This document shows, piece by piece, positions 25,361 through 35,323 of a DNA stretch of 64,000 nucleotides. Within the stretch, counting starts at the first letter, position 1. Each line of letters starts with the position of its first letter. The notes beneath the pieces are model-generated. The model had not been told where the DNA came from. It saw nothing but the letters and a program-made list of their open reading frames with translations, and made no database searches. The stretch lies in NCBI GenBank assembly GCA_913056345.1, contig CAJXMH010000006.1:1-64000 (forward strand), given 5' to 3'. The position numbers and the translations under genes were made by a program. This DNA is from an uncultured Flavobacteriales bacterium (GTDB lineage Bacteria > Bacteroidota > Bacteroidia > Flavobacteriales_E > Vicingaceae).

Positions 25361-25831
25361 ATGGGAAAAAAAGTTTTAATGGTTTGCTTGGGTAACATTT
25401 GCAGATCGCCAATGGCTCAAGGTATTTTGGAACATAAAGTTGAAGAGAGTGGCTTAGATGTAGAAGTGGATTCTGCAGGTACCTCAGATTACCACATTGG
25501 TCAAGCACCTGACCACCGAGCTATCGCAAAAAGTAAAGAATACGGCATAGATATCAGCCAATACAAAGGCAGGCAGCTAGTAGCAGAAGATTTTGAGGAA
25601 TTTGATCGTATTTTAGTGATGGACACCTCTAATTACAACAATGCAGTAGCCTTAGTTGAGGATGAGCAGAAAAAAGCCAAAGTTGAAATGATATTAAACC
25701 TCAGTCAACCAGGTAATAACATGTCTGTTCCAGACCCCTACTTTGGAGGTGAAGAAGGGTTTGAGAATGTTTATCAACTGCTTGACCATGCTTGCGACGT
25801 TTTGATCAAAGAACTTAAAAGTGAGCGCTAA
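25361..25831 (+). CDS. Low-molecular-weight protein-tyrosine phosphatase
   Basis: A 156-residue phosphatase with the signature C-L-G-N-I-C-R-S-P: nucleophile Cys9 and Arg15 in CX5R. The general acid Asp is in V-P-D-P-Y-F-G-G near residue 124. Such enzymes dephosphorylate tyrosine kinases of polysaccharide export or arginine-phosphorylated proteins. No tyrosine kinase is nearby. It overlaps the next gene by 11 nt, so the two are probably co-translated. Confidence 0.92.
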   Translation: MGKKVLMVCLGNICRSPMAQGILEHKVEESGLDVEVDSAGTSDYHIGQAPDHRAIAKSKEYGIDISQYKGRQLVAEDFEEFDRILVMDTSNYNNAVALVEDEQKKAKVEMILNLSQPGNNMSVPDPYFGGEEGFENVYQLLDHACDVLIKELKSER

Positions 25832-26528
25832 GCTTTACCTTATTCCCAATCTACTTGGTACTGAAGGATCAGTAGAGAAAAGCCTGCCTGGCTATAATCT
25901 CAAGACCATCGAAAATCTAAGGCACTTTGCAGTTGAGCATGTAAAAGATAGTAGACGGTTTCTTGTTAAATGTGGACTCAAACCACTAATTGACCAAAGT
26001 GAGTTTGAAGAAATTAATAAACACAGTGAAATTGATTCGTACAGCAGAATTCAAGGCTGGCTAAAAGCGGGCCATTCTGTTGGAGTAATTAGCGACGCTG
26101 GTTGTCCCGGTATAGCTGATCCAGGTGCTAGCCTTGCTAAATGGGCGCACAAAAATAACATCCGCGTAGAACCCTTGATTGGTCCTTCATCCATTTTGCT
26201 TGCTTTGATTGCATCAGGCATGAACGGCCAGTCTTTTAGTTTTCATGGCTACTTAGATAAAGATAGTTCCAAAAGAAAAGAGCAACTTTTAACCATAGAA
26301 AGTAAAGTTGCTAAAAGCGGAGAAAGCCATTTATTCATGGAAACACCTTACCGCAATGAAGCGCTATTTGAGGAACTAGTCCGTATGCTCAACCCTAACA
26401 GTTTGCTTTGCATTGCCATGGACCTTAGTTTACCTTCAGAAGATGTTAGAACAAAAACAATTGCTGAGTGGAAAAAGCAAAAGCCTAAACTAAAGAAAAG
26501 ACCAGCTATTTTTATACTTGGTCGTTAG
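25821..26528 (+). CDS. SAM-dependent methyltransferase, RsmI/tetrapyrrole-methylase fold
   Basis: A 235-residue enzyme of the tetrapyrrole methylase superfamily, closest in look to RsmI (16S rRNA C1402 2'-O-methyltransferase) and its Bacteroidota paralogue. Visible: L-Y-L-I-P-N-L-L-G, then V-G-V-I-S-D-A-G-C-P-G-I-A-D-P-G and L-I-G-P-S-S. The start region is less RsmI-like (longer loop after the first strand), so the substrate is uncertain. Start GTG 25821 overlaps the phosphatase gene. The 3' end overlaps the convergent kinase gene by 17 nt. Confidence 0.8.
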   Translation: MSAKLYLIPNLLGTEGSVEKSLPGYNLKTIENLRHFAVEHVKDSRRFLVKCGLKPLIDQSEFEEINKHSEIDSYSRIQGWLKAGHSVGVISDAGCPGIADPGASLAKWAHKNNIRVEPLIGPSSILLALIASGMNGQSFSFHGYLDKDSSKRKEQLLTIESKVAKSGESHLFMETPYRNEALFEELVRMLNPNSLLCIAMDLSLPSEDVRTKTIAEWKKQKPKLKKRPAIFILGR

Positions 26529-27360
26529 CTTGGTGAAACAAGCTTAAGCCTGAGATTGGTTTTTCTAAAATAGTTCCAACCCTTACCCCTTTTTCAGCAG
26601 CTATAGCACGAATAAATTCATGGTAATAAAAAGCAATAGATCCTACTAAATTCAAAGGAAGCTCAAGTGCTTCATCATAACGTAAAACTTGGTGCTCAAA
26701 AAAAGCAATAAACTCTTTTTCAATAAGCTGCGCTATAAAATGGTTTTCTCTGTGATGGTAAATAAAGCGGCTAAATTGCGCCATAAAACGGTTAGGGTGA
26801 GGTTTTTTATAGATATGCTCTAGAATATCTTCCGAAGAATATCCATAGCGCTTTTCAAAGGCTGTATTTAGATCTAATGGTAAGTCCTTTTCTATGTATG
26901 CTTTGAGCAAACGCTTTCCAAGGTTCACCCCTCCCCCTTCATCACTTAAAATATAGCCGCCTGATGGCCGAGACTCAATAATTTCATTTCCATTATAAAC
27001 ACAACAGTTGCTACCTGTTCCTAAAATGGCGGCTAGGCCTGCATTTTTACCGCATGCTGCTCTAGCTGATCCCAAAAGGTCATGAAATACATGAATATTT
27101 GCAGCTGTAAAGACCTTTTTCAGCGCCTGCTTTACAATTTCTTTTGATTCAAGAGAACTGCAGCCAGAACCATAGAAATAAATGACTTCAACCTTAGAAT
27201 GCTCAATTCCTTCAAACGTATTATCTAATACCGCTATAATATTGGATTCGGTATTGAAATAGGGATTTAACCCTTTGCTCTCAAAAGGTTTGATTTTTCC
27301 ATTTTGCTGAATTAATCGCCAATCTGTTTTGCTTGAACCGCTGTCTGCTACTAAGATCAT
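26512..27360 (-). CDS. BadF/BadG-type sugar kinase (GlcNAc kinase-like)
   Basis: A 282-residue ASKHA-fold ATPase. The N-terminal phosphate loop D-S-G-S-S-K-T-D-W is at residues 6-14, and the second loop G-T-G-S-N-C-C-V-Y near 115, followed by G-G-Y-I-L-S-D-E-G-G-G. This matches the BadF/N-acetylglucosamine kinase family, where the usual substrate is GlcNAc or glucosamine from peptidoglycan recycling. Substrate specificity is inferred. It is monocistronic and convergent with the methyltransferase gene. Confidence 0.82.
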   Translation of the reverse strand: MILVADSGSSKTDWRLIQQNGKIKPFESKGLNPYFNTESNIIAVLDNTFEGIEHSKVEVIYFYGSGCSSLESKEIVKQALKKVFTAANIHVFHDLLGSARAACGKNAGLAAILGTGSNCCVYNGNEIIESRPSGGYILSDEGGGVNLGKRLLKAYIEKDLPLDLNTAFEKRYGYSSEDILEHIYKKPHPNRFMAQFSRFIYHHRENHFIAQLIEKEFIAFFEHQVLRYDEALELPLNLVGSIAFYYHEFIRAIAAEKGVRVGTILEKPISGLSLFHQANDQV

Positions 27361-27474
27361 TATAAAATTTAAAACGTAAAGGTACAGTAGAGATCACTCT
27401 CAGCTAAAAAGACGCTGCACTTTTATCATAAGTAAGGCTTTCTGTATCTTTACTAAACGCTTAACTGGAGTATT

Positions 27475-30400
27475 TTGAAGCAGCATTTTCTCTTACTTTT
27501 TTGCTTTTTTAGCTTATGGATCAGCTCTGTTGCCCATGAAGGGGATTCTTTTGCTAAAAGTCATCAGTATATTTTTACAGAAAATAAGGGTCAGTGGGAT
27601 GCCAAGGTTAACTATAAAGCAGAAATTGATGGTGCGGAAATTTACTTCCAATCAAACGCTTTTCACTACCAATTCATTTACCGCCCAAATTACCACGCTA
27701 ATGTTCCAAGTGAGGATGATACCCTCGTGAAAGGACATGTTTTTGAGGCGCAATTCATAGGAGCAAATGAGAATCCAACGTTCGAGGTTCATGAAAAATC
27801 ACCCTTTTACTATAACTACTTTTTGGGCAACGATAAAAGCAAATGGCAATCCATGGTTCGCTCTTATGAAAAAATTGAATACAAAGGATTGTATCAAGGT
27901 ATAGACCTTGAAGTATACGCCTATCAGAACTCCTTGAAGTATGATTACCGTATTGCCATAGGCGCAGACCCAAGTCAGATCAAGGTGAAATATGCAGGTG
28001 CAGATGATGTTACCATATCAGAAGAACAGTTGGAAGTAACTCACAGCCTTGGCAAACTGCTTGAACAAAAGCCTTATGCCTACCAAGTAATCGATGGAAA
28101 AGAGGTTGAAGTTAGATGTGTTTATGAGATGAATGAAAAAGGGGAAATTGGATTTACCTTTCCTAATAGCTATCGAAAAGACCTTGAACTGATCATTGAC
28201 CCAATTATCTTTTCTACCTACTCTGGTTCAAGAAGCGGGAACTTCGGTGCAACTGCCACCTATGATACCTTAGGATTTGGTTACATGGGTGGGACAGTTC
28301 TAACAACAGGATACAATATAACATTAGGTGCTTTTCAAAGTAGTTATCAAGGAGGAAATGTAGACATGGCAATCTCCAAATTCAGTCCTGATGGAAGCCA
28401 ATTGATCTATGCTACTTATTTGGGAGGTAATAGGTCGGACATTATTAGTAGTATGGTGGTTGATCATAATTTAAATCTAGTGGTATTAGGTTCATCTAGT
28501 TCACGAGATTATCCAACTTCTGTTAATGCTTATGACAATAGTAAAGATATTTCGAACCAACAATTAGCTTTTAGCGGTTATGGCTGGACTATTGCAGGTG
28601 GGTCTGACTTGGTTATAACCAAACTGAACGCACAAGGAAGTAATATTATTGGATCTACATTTTTTGGCGGAAATTCTGTTGATGGAATTAATTATAGTCC
28701 TTCTACATCCAGTAATTTAACTTATAATGATGAACTTGTATATAACTATGGAGACCATATCAGAGGAGAAGTTATCGTAGACCAAAACAATGAGATTTAC
28801 ATTGGTTCTTGTACAAGATCTACAATTATTAATGGAATGTTAAACCAAAATCAAGGTGGTTTAGAAGGCATAGTCGCAAAATTTAGCAGTGACTTAAGTA
28901 GCCTAAATTGGGCTCGATATCATGGAGGCTCCGGTTCTGATGCTGTTTTTTCATTAAAGCTATTAAACGGAAATAAAGTATTAATTGGTGGAGGCACGAA
29001 TAGTACAAGCAATTTTCCTGTGAGAGTGCCCGCTTACCAAACTTTAAGGCAAGGAGGCAGATCGGATGGTTTTCTTGCTACTATTTCGAGTGATGGATCT
29101 ACTGTGGAACAAGCAACTTTTGTGGGGACAAGAAATTTTGATCAGATCTATTTTGTAGAAACTGATCGCTTTGGAGGAATTTATGCCTTGGGGGTAACCA
29201 ATGCAAACTTGGTTGGTGGAGCAGGCAGCTTTCCCACCTTAAACTCTCAGATTTCAGACAATTCAGGACAGTTCATTGTAAAACTTGACAGTAATTTAGA
29301 CAACCTTCAGTTTTCTCACACTTTTGGAGATACCCAAGGTAATGGGGAAATCAACATCTCTCCCACTGCCTTTTTAGTTGATCGTTGCCTAAATCTATAT
29401 GTTTCAGGCTGGGGAGGTTCATTGCAAGGGAACGCAGAAGGACCTAAAGTTTTGCCAACCAGCATGCGGATAGCAAATAATAGTGGTAATCAAACTACTA
29501 CAGGAGATGGTGATGCTTTCTACATTTACGCTGTAAACCGCGACTTGGATTCTGTTCTTTTCGCCTCTTTTTTTGGTGATCCTAATGCTGATGACCATGT
29601 AGATGGAGGGACGAGCCGGTTTGATAAGGAAGGAGTTATTTATCAGTCTGCCTGTGCATCATGCCTAACAGGAGATACAGCTAGCGGTTGGCCAACTACA
29701 CCTAATAGTTTTGCGCCTAAAAAACTTATAACTTCCGGGACAAATACTTGTAATAATGCTCTCCTCAAATATGACTTAAACATTTTACCTAAGTCAAATT
29801 TTTCGGTAAATAGAACCAGTGGATGCGAACCCTATTTGGCAACAATCACTGATTCAAGCGAAAGGGCTTCTCAAGTAATTTATGAGCTTTTTGGTCAGCG
29901 GTTTACCTTTGATGAGGATACCACCATTCTCTTTAACACGCCTGGCACTTACATCGTTAAACAATTTGCTCGAGATACCATTTGCGATGCAGTAGACAGT
30001 TCAGAATTGATCATTACTGTTTTTCCAAATCCAATAAGTCTGTTGCCTATTCCTGATACAATTACTTGCACACAAGACTCGATTGACCTTACAGCAGTTA
30101 CCAATGGCACGGGAACTGAATTTTATTGGTCGACCAATCCCCTATTTTCTGATACTTTAAACCAACTAGGAGATTCTTCAATTAAAATAGAACCTCAAAT
30201 TGGAGGGATAACCTATTATTTGCAGGTTACTGATTCTGCTCAAAACGACTGTATTCGATTTGATACGGTTAATGTAAGCTATAGCCCCATAGACGTTAAC
30301 CTGACCTTAAGTGAGGATACGATTTGCGAGCAAAGCAACGTAAGGCTTAATGCAAACCTGCAAAACATAAACAGTTTTATTTGGAATTTAGGCGATGGCA

Positions 30401-32052
30401 GAACCAACTCTACCGACCAAATTTTGAATACGATTTACAATACACCCGGGGATTATCAAATAAAGTTAAAAGGCACCAATACTCAATGTCAGCTCTCTGA
30501 TTCTGCTATTATTAACCTTAATGTGCAAGCCAACCAATTACAAATTAGTAGCCTTACTGACAGTATTTATTGCGGTTTAGACACTGTTGATCTGATTGGA
30601 AATACCTTTGGCACCGCTGACGAATTCATTTGGAGCAGCAACAAACTTTATTCTGATACTTTAAATGCATCTACAAACGATAGTATTGTTTCTATCTCGA
30701 ATAATGTTTCTGATACATTTTACCTAAAAGTTACTGATCAATTTTGCGAATTAGAAGAACAAGTTTTTCAAGAATACAACCAATTTGAAATTGACCTAAG
30801 CCTCAGTTCAGATAGCGGTTGTGCCCCTTTCAACACCCAAATTCCAACTACACTTTTAGGAACAACTAACTTTGAAATTAATTTCGGAAATGGTTCTTCA
30901 ACTACTTCAAATCCCAATCCAAGCACTACTTACACCAACCCTGGAATCTACCAAATAAGGCTGATTGGAGAAAATAGCCGTTGTAACCGATCTGACACAA
31001 TAGTAGACAGTTTAGTAGTACTGCCGGAGGTGACCTTACAAAACATAACGGATACCATAATCTGTTTAGGTGAGTCCATTAATTTAATAGCCAATTCAAA
31101 TGGATCTGCCAACCGCTTTACTTGGTCTACCACACCTAATTTCAGTATCCCCTTAAACGCTCCTCAAGACAGTAACCTTAATATTTCTCCCACATCATCA
31201 ACCAACTACTTTGTCTTAGCAGAAAAACAAATCTGTTCAGACCAAACTGATGTACTTGTGCGAGTGGAAGACTTAGAAGTTGACCTTACAGACCTTGAAA
31301 GCATTTGCCGAGGCGATACCCTTAATTTGCAGGCCTTAGCTGTTTCGTTTATCAATCCGGTGAGTTTTGATTGGGAACCTGCAGATAGCATTCTTAGCGG
31401 ACAAAACACAAGTATGGTACAAGTGGCTCCTCGAAATGATCTTGATTTCATACTTACCTCAAACAGCAGTATCGGATGTGAAGATATTGACACTGCTACC
31501 GTTGAAGTGCAACAACCGGCATTTGAAGATGCACTAATTTCTGCTACGAATGATTCTATCTTTAAAGGAGAACTCATCCAACTAAGCACCAACCGAAATG
31601 GCTCTAACCTGATCTATCAATGGTCACCAGCCGAATTACTTGACAATCCTAATTCACCTACCCCCAACACCAATCCAAATCAAACTACGGTTTATCAAGT
31701 CACCATTACAGACTTGAATACAGGATGTGAAGTGGTAGCCTTTAAGCGCGTGAAAGTGTTTGAAATAAATTGCGCAGAACCTGATATTTTCATTCCCTCA
31801 GCCTTTACCCCAAATGGTGATGGCAACAATGATTTATTCAGAGTAAGAGGAAATAATTTGGCAGAAATTGAATTGGAGGTCTACAACCGCTGGGGACAAA
31901 TGGTTTTTAAAACCAATGAGATCAACCAAGGCTGGGACGGAACCTTTCAGGGCAAAAAGGCAGATCCTGGCGTATTTGTTTATCACCTTACTGTGATTTG
32001 CCTTGATAGGCAAGAGTTCTACACCCAAGGAAATGTTACCCTAATTAGATGA
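27475..32052 (+). CDS. Giant T9SS type B cargo protein with SBBP, PKD and Ig-like modules
   Basis: A 1525-residue surface or secreted protein. It has a signal peptide (about 1-21), then a DUF7948-like N-terminal domain (about 30-245, including F-T-E-N-K-G-Q-W). An SBBP-type beta-propeller region (about 250-720) repeats Y-L-G-G / F-x-G-G elements. At about 770-1430 PKD-like modules (G-D-G-R or G-N-G-S with T-P-G-D-Y-Q-I) alternate with Ig-like modules sharing W-S-(T/S)-N. The last 95 residues form the gliding-motility-type C-terminal domain: F-I-P-S-A-F-T-P-N-G-D-G-x-N-D and Y-N-R-W-G-Q. Start is TTG. Its stop overlaps the ATG of the PorP-like gene. An adhesin or gliding role is inferred. Confidence 0.88.
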   Translation: MKQHFLLLFCFFSLWISSVAHEGDSFAKSHQYIFTENKGQWDAKVNYKAEIDGAEIYFQSNAFHYQFIYRPNYHANVPSEDDTLVKGHVFEAQFIGANENPTFEVHEKSPFYYNYFLGNDKSKWQSMVRSYEKIEYKGLYQGIDLEVYAYQNSLKYDYRIAIGADPSQIKVKYAGADDVTISEEQLEVTHSLGKLLEQKPYAYQVIDGKEVEVRCVYEMNEKGEIGFTFPNSYRKDLELIIDPIIFSTYSGSRSGNFGATATYDTLGFGYMGGTVLTTGYNITLGAFQSSYQGGNVDMAISKFSPDGSQLIYATYLGGNRSDIISSMVVDHNLNLVVLGSSSSRDYPTSVNAYDNSKDISNQQLAFSGYGWTIAGGSDLVITKLNAQGSNIIGSTFFGGNSVDGINYSPSTSSNLTYNDELVYNYGDHIRGEVIVDQNNEIYIGSCTRSTIINGMLNQNQGGLEGIVAKFSSDLSSLNWARYHGGSGSDAVFSLKLLNGNKVLIGGGTNSTSNFPVRVPAYQTLRQGGRSDGFLATISSDGSTVEQATFVGTRNFDQIYFVETDRFGGIYALGVTNANLVGGAGSFPTLNSQISDNSGQFIVKLDSNLDNLQFSHTFGDTQGNGEINISPTAFLVDRCLNLYVSGWGGSLQGNAEGPKVLPTSMRIANNSGNQTTTGDGDAFYIYAVNRDLDSVLFASFFGDPNADDHVDGGTSRFDKEGVIYQSACASCLTGDTASGWPTTPNSFAPKKLITSGTNTCNNALLKYDLNILPKSNFSVNRTSGCEPYLATITDSSERASQVIYELFGQRFTFDEDTTILFNTPGTYIVKQFARDTICDAVDSSELIITVFPNPISLLPIPDTITCTQDSIDLTAVTNGTGTEFYWSTNPLFSDTLNQLGDSSIKIEPQIGGITYYLQVTDSAQNDCIRFDTVNVSYSPIDVNLTLSEDTICEQSNVRLNANLQNINSFIWNLGDGRTNSTDQILNTIYNTPGDYQIKLKGTNTQCQLSDSAIINLNVQANQLQISSLTDSIYCGLDTVDLIGNTFGTADEFIWSSNKLYSDTLNASTNDSIVSISNNVSDTFYLKVTDQFCELEEQVFQEYNQFEIDLSLSSDSGCAPFNTQIPTTLLGTTNFEINFGNGSSTTSNPNPSTTYTNPGIYQIRLIGENSRCNRSDTIVDSLVVLPEVTLQNITDTIICLGESINLIANSNGSANRFTWSTTPNFSIPLNAPQDSNLNISPTSSTNYFVLAEKQICSDQTDVLVRVEDLEVDLTDLESICRGDTLNLQALAVSFINPVSFDWEPADSILSGQNTSMVQVAPRNDLDFILTSNSSIGCEDIDTATVEVQQPAFEDALISATNDSIFKGELIQLSTNRNGSNLIYQWSPAELLDNPNSPTPNTNPNQTTVYQVTITDLNTGCEVVAFKRVKVFEINCAEPDIFIPSAFTPNGDGNNDLFRVRGNNLAEIELEVYNRWGQMVFKTNEINQGWDGTFQGKKADPGVFVYHLTVICLDRQEFYTQGNVTLIR

Positions 32053-33059
32053 GAAAGTTTATCCTCTCTTTTCTAATTTTTGCAGCCATGGATGCCTCGC
32101 TAAGTGCACAAGACATCCATTTTTCTCAGTTTAATCGCTCTTACTTAAACTTAAATCCCGCCCTTGTAGGAGATTTTAATGGAACCCATAGGTTCAATGC
32201 AAACTACCGCAACCAATGGTCTGCTGTTTCAGAACCTTTTGAAACGATCTCTTTTTCTGCCGAAACCAAAGCGCCCTTTCGCAATTTAAAAGATCTACAC
32301 CTAGGTCTTTTATTTTACAATGATGAAGCAGGTCAAGGTGGACTGCAAACAACCCAAATTAATTTCAGCCTAGCTTATGCCTTTAAATTTAAAGAGGACT
32401 CTTCTTTAGTGGCCAATTTTGGTATCCAAACAGGCTTGAACTCACGCTCGATCAATTTTGATGCTTTTAGTTTTGATCGACAGTTTGATGGGAATCAATT
32501 TAACCCAAACTTGGGAAATGGTGAAAACTTTGACCGATCAAGCTTTAATCACACGAATCTTCACGCAGGTTTCAATTTATTCTACAAGGTGGCAAATCGT
32601 AAAACCTTTAAAGCGGGTTTTGCATTTTTCAACCTTAATCAAGCCAATCAAAGCTTTCAAGGTAGTAACATCCCCTTAGACCAAAGAACAAACTATTACA
32701 TTGAAGCAGATTACTACATAAGTGAAAAGCTAGACCTCCTACCTGCTTTGCTCTACAGTCAACAAGGCCCATTTGAAGAACTAGTATACGGCAGTAGCAT
32801 TCGTTATCGCCTGAAACAAGGAGGCTTTAATAAGCAGAATGTTTATTTGGGAATTTGGCAACGAAATGAAGATGCCCTAATTGCTTCTTTAGGATTAGAC
32901 TACCGCCAATGGAATGTGGGTGTAAGCTATGACATCAATACCTCAGGACTGGAAGTTGCAAGCAATAATCGGGGTGGTCTTGAAGTTGCAGTAACCTACA
33001 TAATACAAACCTTTAAACCGGTGATCAGAAGATACAAATCATGTCCCGTATACCTATAA
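32049..33059 (+). CDS. PorP/SprF-family outer-membrane protein
   Basis: A 336-residue protein with a signal peptide (about 1-20) followed by D-I-H-F-S-Q-F, the standard start of PorP/SprF proteins, then L-N-P-A-L-V-G. The body alternates polar and aromatic residues as in an outer-membrane beta-barrel. PorP/SprF proteins accompany T9SS cargo carrying type B C-terminal domains and help its export and attachment. This one overlaps the giant cargo gene (ATGA) and the next gene (19 nt), so it is very probably its dedicated partner. Confidence 0.9.
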   Translation: MRKFILSFLIFAAMDASLSAQDIHFSQFNRSYLNLNPALVGDFNGTHRFNANYRNQWSAVSEPFETISFSAETKAPFRNLKDLHLGLLFYNDEAGQGGLQTTQINFSLAYAFKFKEDSSLVANFGIQTGLNSRSINFDAFSFDRQFDGNQFNPNLGNGENFDRSSFNHTNLHAGFNLFYKVANRKTFKAGFAFFNLNQANQSFQGSNIPLDQRTNYYIEADYYISEKLDLLPALLYSQQGPFEELVYGSSIRYRLKQGGFNKQNVYLGIWQRNEDALIASLGLDYRQWNVGVSYDINTSGLEVASNNRGGLEVAVTYIIQTFKPVIRRYKSCPVYL

Positions 33060-35323
33060 TATTATTTGCCGGCATCAGCATGCTGCTAGCTTTTACTTGC
33101 AAGGCGCAAAGTCCTGAGCAAGTATTAAAAGTGGCTGACGAGTTATTTGAACAAGGGCATTATCGTGGTTCTATAGGATTTTATAAACAAGCCTTTCAAC
33201 TTGACTCAACCAATGGTGAGATCTTGTACAAGTATGGTCGAAACCTATTTATGATCAAAAAATTTAAAAAGGCAAGCCGCTATTTACTAAAAGCAGAGCT
33301 ATTGGGTGCCGACCGCACTTACCCCATGCTGCATTTTGAACTTGCTCAAGCTTATCACCAATCAGCCGAATACCGCAAGGCAAAAAGGTTTTACAATAGA
33401 GCCATTAGACCCTATAGAAGAGACAGAAAGTCATATTGGTATAAAAGGATAGATCAGGCCAAAGATGCTGCTTCCTGGGCTTATAAAAGAAAGAATGAAA
33501 TCCCACAGCACACAGTAGAAAATCTAGGAGAAGAAACCAATCAATCAGATGCAGACTTTGCAGGTGTGGTAAAAGGAAATAAACTTTACTTCACAGCACT
33601 GATTGCAGATAGCATAATCAAAGGGAACCAGATTGCCGACCGTGAATATTTTAGTCTATTATACACTAAAGTGCTTAACAGCAAAGAATTGCCTAATGCT
33701 TTAGCCTACGAAAGCAAAAATAGAGCACATTTTAAGGATAAACACCTAGCAAACCTTAGCATAGCAGAGGATAATCGGGTATTCTTTAGTGTTTGTGACA
33801 CAAATAAAAGCTGTGAAATATGGCAAGCTAAACTTGTAGGTAAATTATTAATGGATCCGGTAAAGCTTTCAGCAAATATTAATAAAAGTGGGTCTAATAA
33901 TACTATGCCGCATTGGTTTAGTGGCGAAGCTGGCAATTATCTCTTTTTTGTATCAGACCGAGAAGGTGGTTTTGGTGATTTGGATATTTGGTTAGCCAAA
34001 GAAGAAAGTTTCGGCTATGATCTTCCTATTAATGCAGGAGCAGCCGTTAACACTATGGGTAAAGAAGTAAGTCCATATTACAGCGAAAAAGACCAACAGC
34101 TCTATTTCAGTTCAGATTGGCATTATGGATACGGTGGATTTGATGTCTTCAAAGCCGAGGGCTTCCCTCCTTCTTCTAATAAAGCAGAAAATCTCGGTCG
34201 AGCAATTAATAGCAATTTAGATGATTTATATTTTTATCCTTACGGAGATTCAGCCTTATTAAGCAGTAATCGCTCAGAAGGAGCAGTTGCTAAAAATAAT
34301 TGTTGTAACGACCTGTATAAACTTCATTATCCCAGAAGTATTAGAACTAAAAATGAACCTTCTTCCAAAGACACTTTGGTAAAAAAGGTAAGTATTTCAA
34401 CACTGAACCAGTACCTACCTCTTGAGCTGTATTTTCACAATGATGTGCCCAAACCATCAAGTTCTGACACTACCACTGAAGCTAACTACCTAGAGCTGGC
34501 TTATAACTATTTAGCGCTTGAGAAAAACTACCTAGATCAATTGAATGACTATGCCAAAGAAGAGCAAAAGGTAGATCAAATTGGTAACTTTTTTGACGAT
34601 GAACTTTCTGAGAGTATCAAACGACTTGAAGAGATTACCCCTATGCTACTAACGGAACTTGAGAAAGGAAGTCGTATTACTTTAAATGTAAAAGCTTATT
34701 CAAGTCAACTTTCAAAAAGTGAATACAACCTCAAACTAAGCTCCAGAAGAATTGAGAGTCTAATAAATTATCTAAAGGAATATCGAAACGGAATTTTCAT
34801 ACCTTATATGAAAGATCAAGCCGCTAACGGTGGTGGCCTCCAAATAAACAAATTGCCTTATGGCGAATTTGCTTTTTTATCTCAAAATGAACAGCAAGAT
34901 GAAAATGATGGAATTTACAGCTACGAGGCAATTAAACAGAGAAAGATCAACATATTAGCTGTAACGAAATCGAAAGAAAATGTAGACCAAAATACCTTAG
35001 AAAAAGAAAACCTGCCACGAATCGAACTCAATTCAACTGCTTATGATTTAAAGAAGATTAAGAAAGGTCAAGTAATGAGTCGAGTTTTCATTCTTAAAAA
35101 TAAGGGACAGTCAGTTTTAAAACTCTACAATGTCGTAAGCGAAAATCCAGCTCTCAAGATCACAAACCCAAATGAGGTCAAAGCAGGAGATCAAGCTAAA
35201 ATAATTTGCGAAATAGACACTAAATTACTAAGCTATGGCAAGAATGAACTTTCAGCCACTTTAGTGAGTAATGCGCTTAGGAACTTAATTGAGTTAAATT
35301 TAAAAATGGAGGTAACTCCCTAA
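33041..35323 (+). CDS. PorE-like exported protein: TPR, WD40-like, OmpA-like domains
   Basis: A 760-residue protein with a signal peptide (about 1-22), TPR repeats at about 25-130, a WD40-like PD40 propeller at about 160-430 (segments such as F-V-S-D-R-E-G-G-F-G-D-L-D-I-W and Y-F-S-S-D), and a divergent OmpA-like domain at about 530-640. Residues about 660-760 look like an Ig-like DUF1573 domain. The TPR-PD40-OmpA order is that of PorE-type envelope proteins that tie T9SS parts to peptidoglycan. The OmpA part is weak, so peptidoglycan binding is uncertain. It is third in the cargo-PorP operon and overlaps a convergent gene. Confidence 0.8.
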   Translation: MSRIPIILFAGISMLLAFTCKAQSPEQVLKVADELFEQGHYRGSIGFYKQAFQLDSTNGEILYKYGRNLFMIKKFKKASRYLLKAELLGADRTYPMLHFELAQAYHQSAEYRKAKRFYNRAIRPYRRDRKSYWYKRIDQAKDAASWAYKRKNEIPQHTVENLGEETNQSDADFAGVVKGNKLYFTALIADSIIKGNQIADREYFSLLYTKVLNSKELPNALAYESKNRAHFKDKHLANLSIAEDNRVFFSVCDTNKSCEIWQAKLVGKLLMDPVKLSANINKSGSNNTMPHWFSGEAGNYLFFVSDREGGFGDLDIWLAKEESFGYDLPINAGAAVNTMGKEVSPYYSEKDQQLYFSSDWHYGYGGFDVFKAEGFPPSSNKAENLGRAINSNLDDLYFYPYGDSALLSSNRSEGAVAKNNCCNDLYKLHYPRSIRTKNEPSSKDTLVKKVSISTLNQYLPLELYFHNDVPKPSSSDTTTEANYLELAYNYLALEKNYLDQLNDYAKEEQKVDQIGNFFDDELSESIKRLEEITPMLLTELEKGSRITLNVKAYSSQLSKSEYNLKLSSRRIESLINYLKEYRNGIFIPYMKDQAANGGGLQINKLPYGEFAFLSQNEQQDENDGIYSYEAIKQRKINILAVTKSKENVDQNTLEKENLPRIELNSTAYDLKKIKKGQVMSRVFILKNKGQSVLKLYNVVSENPALKITNPNEVKAGDQAKIICEIDTKLLSYGKNELSATLVSNALRNLIELNLKMEVTP

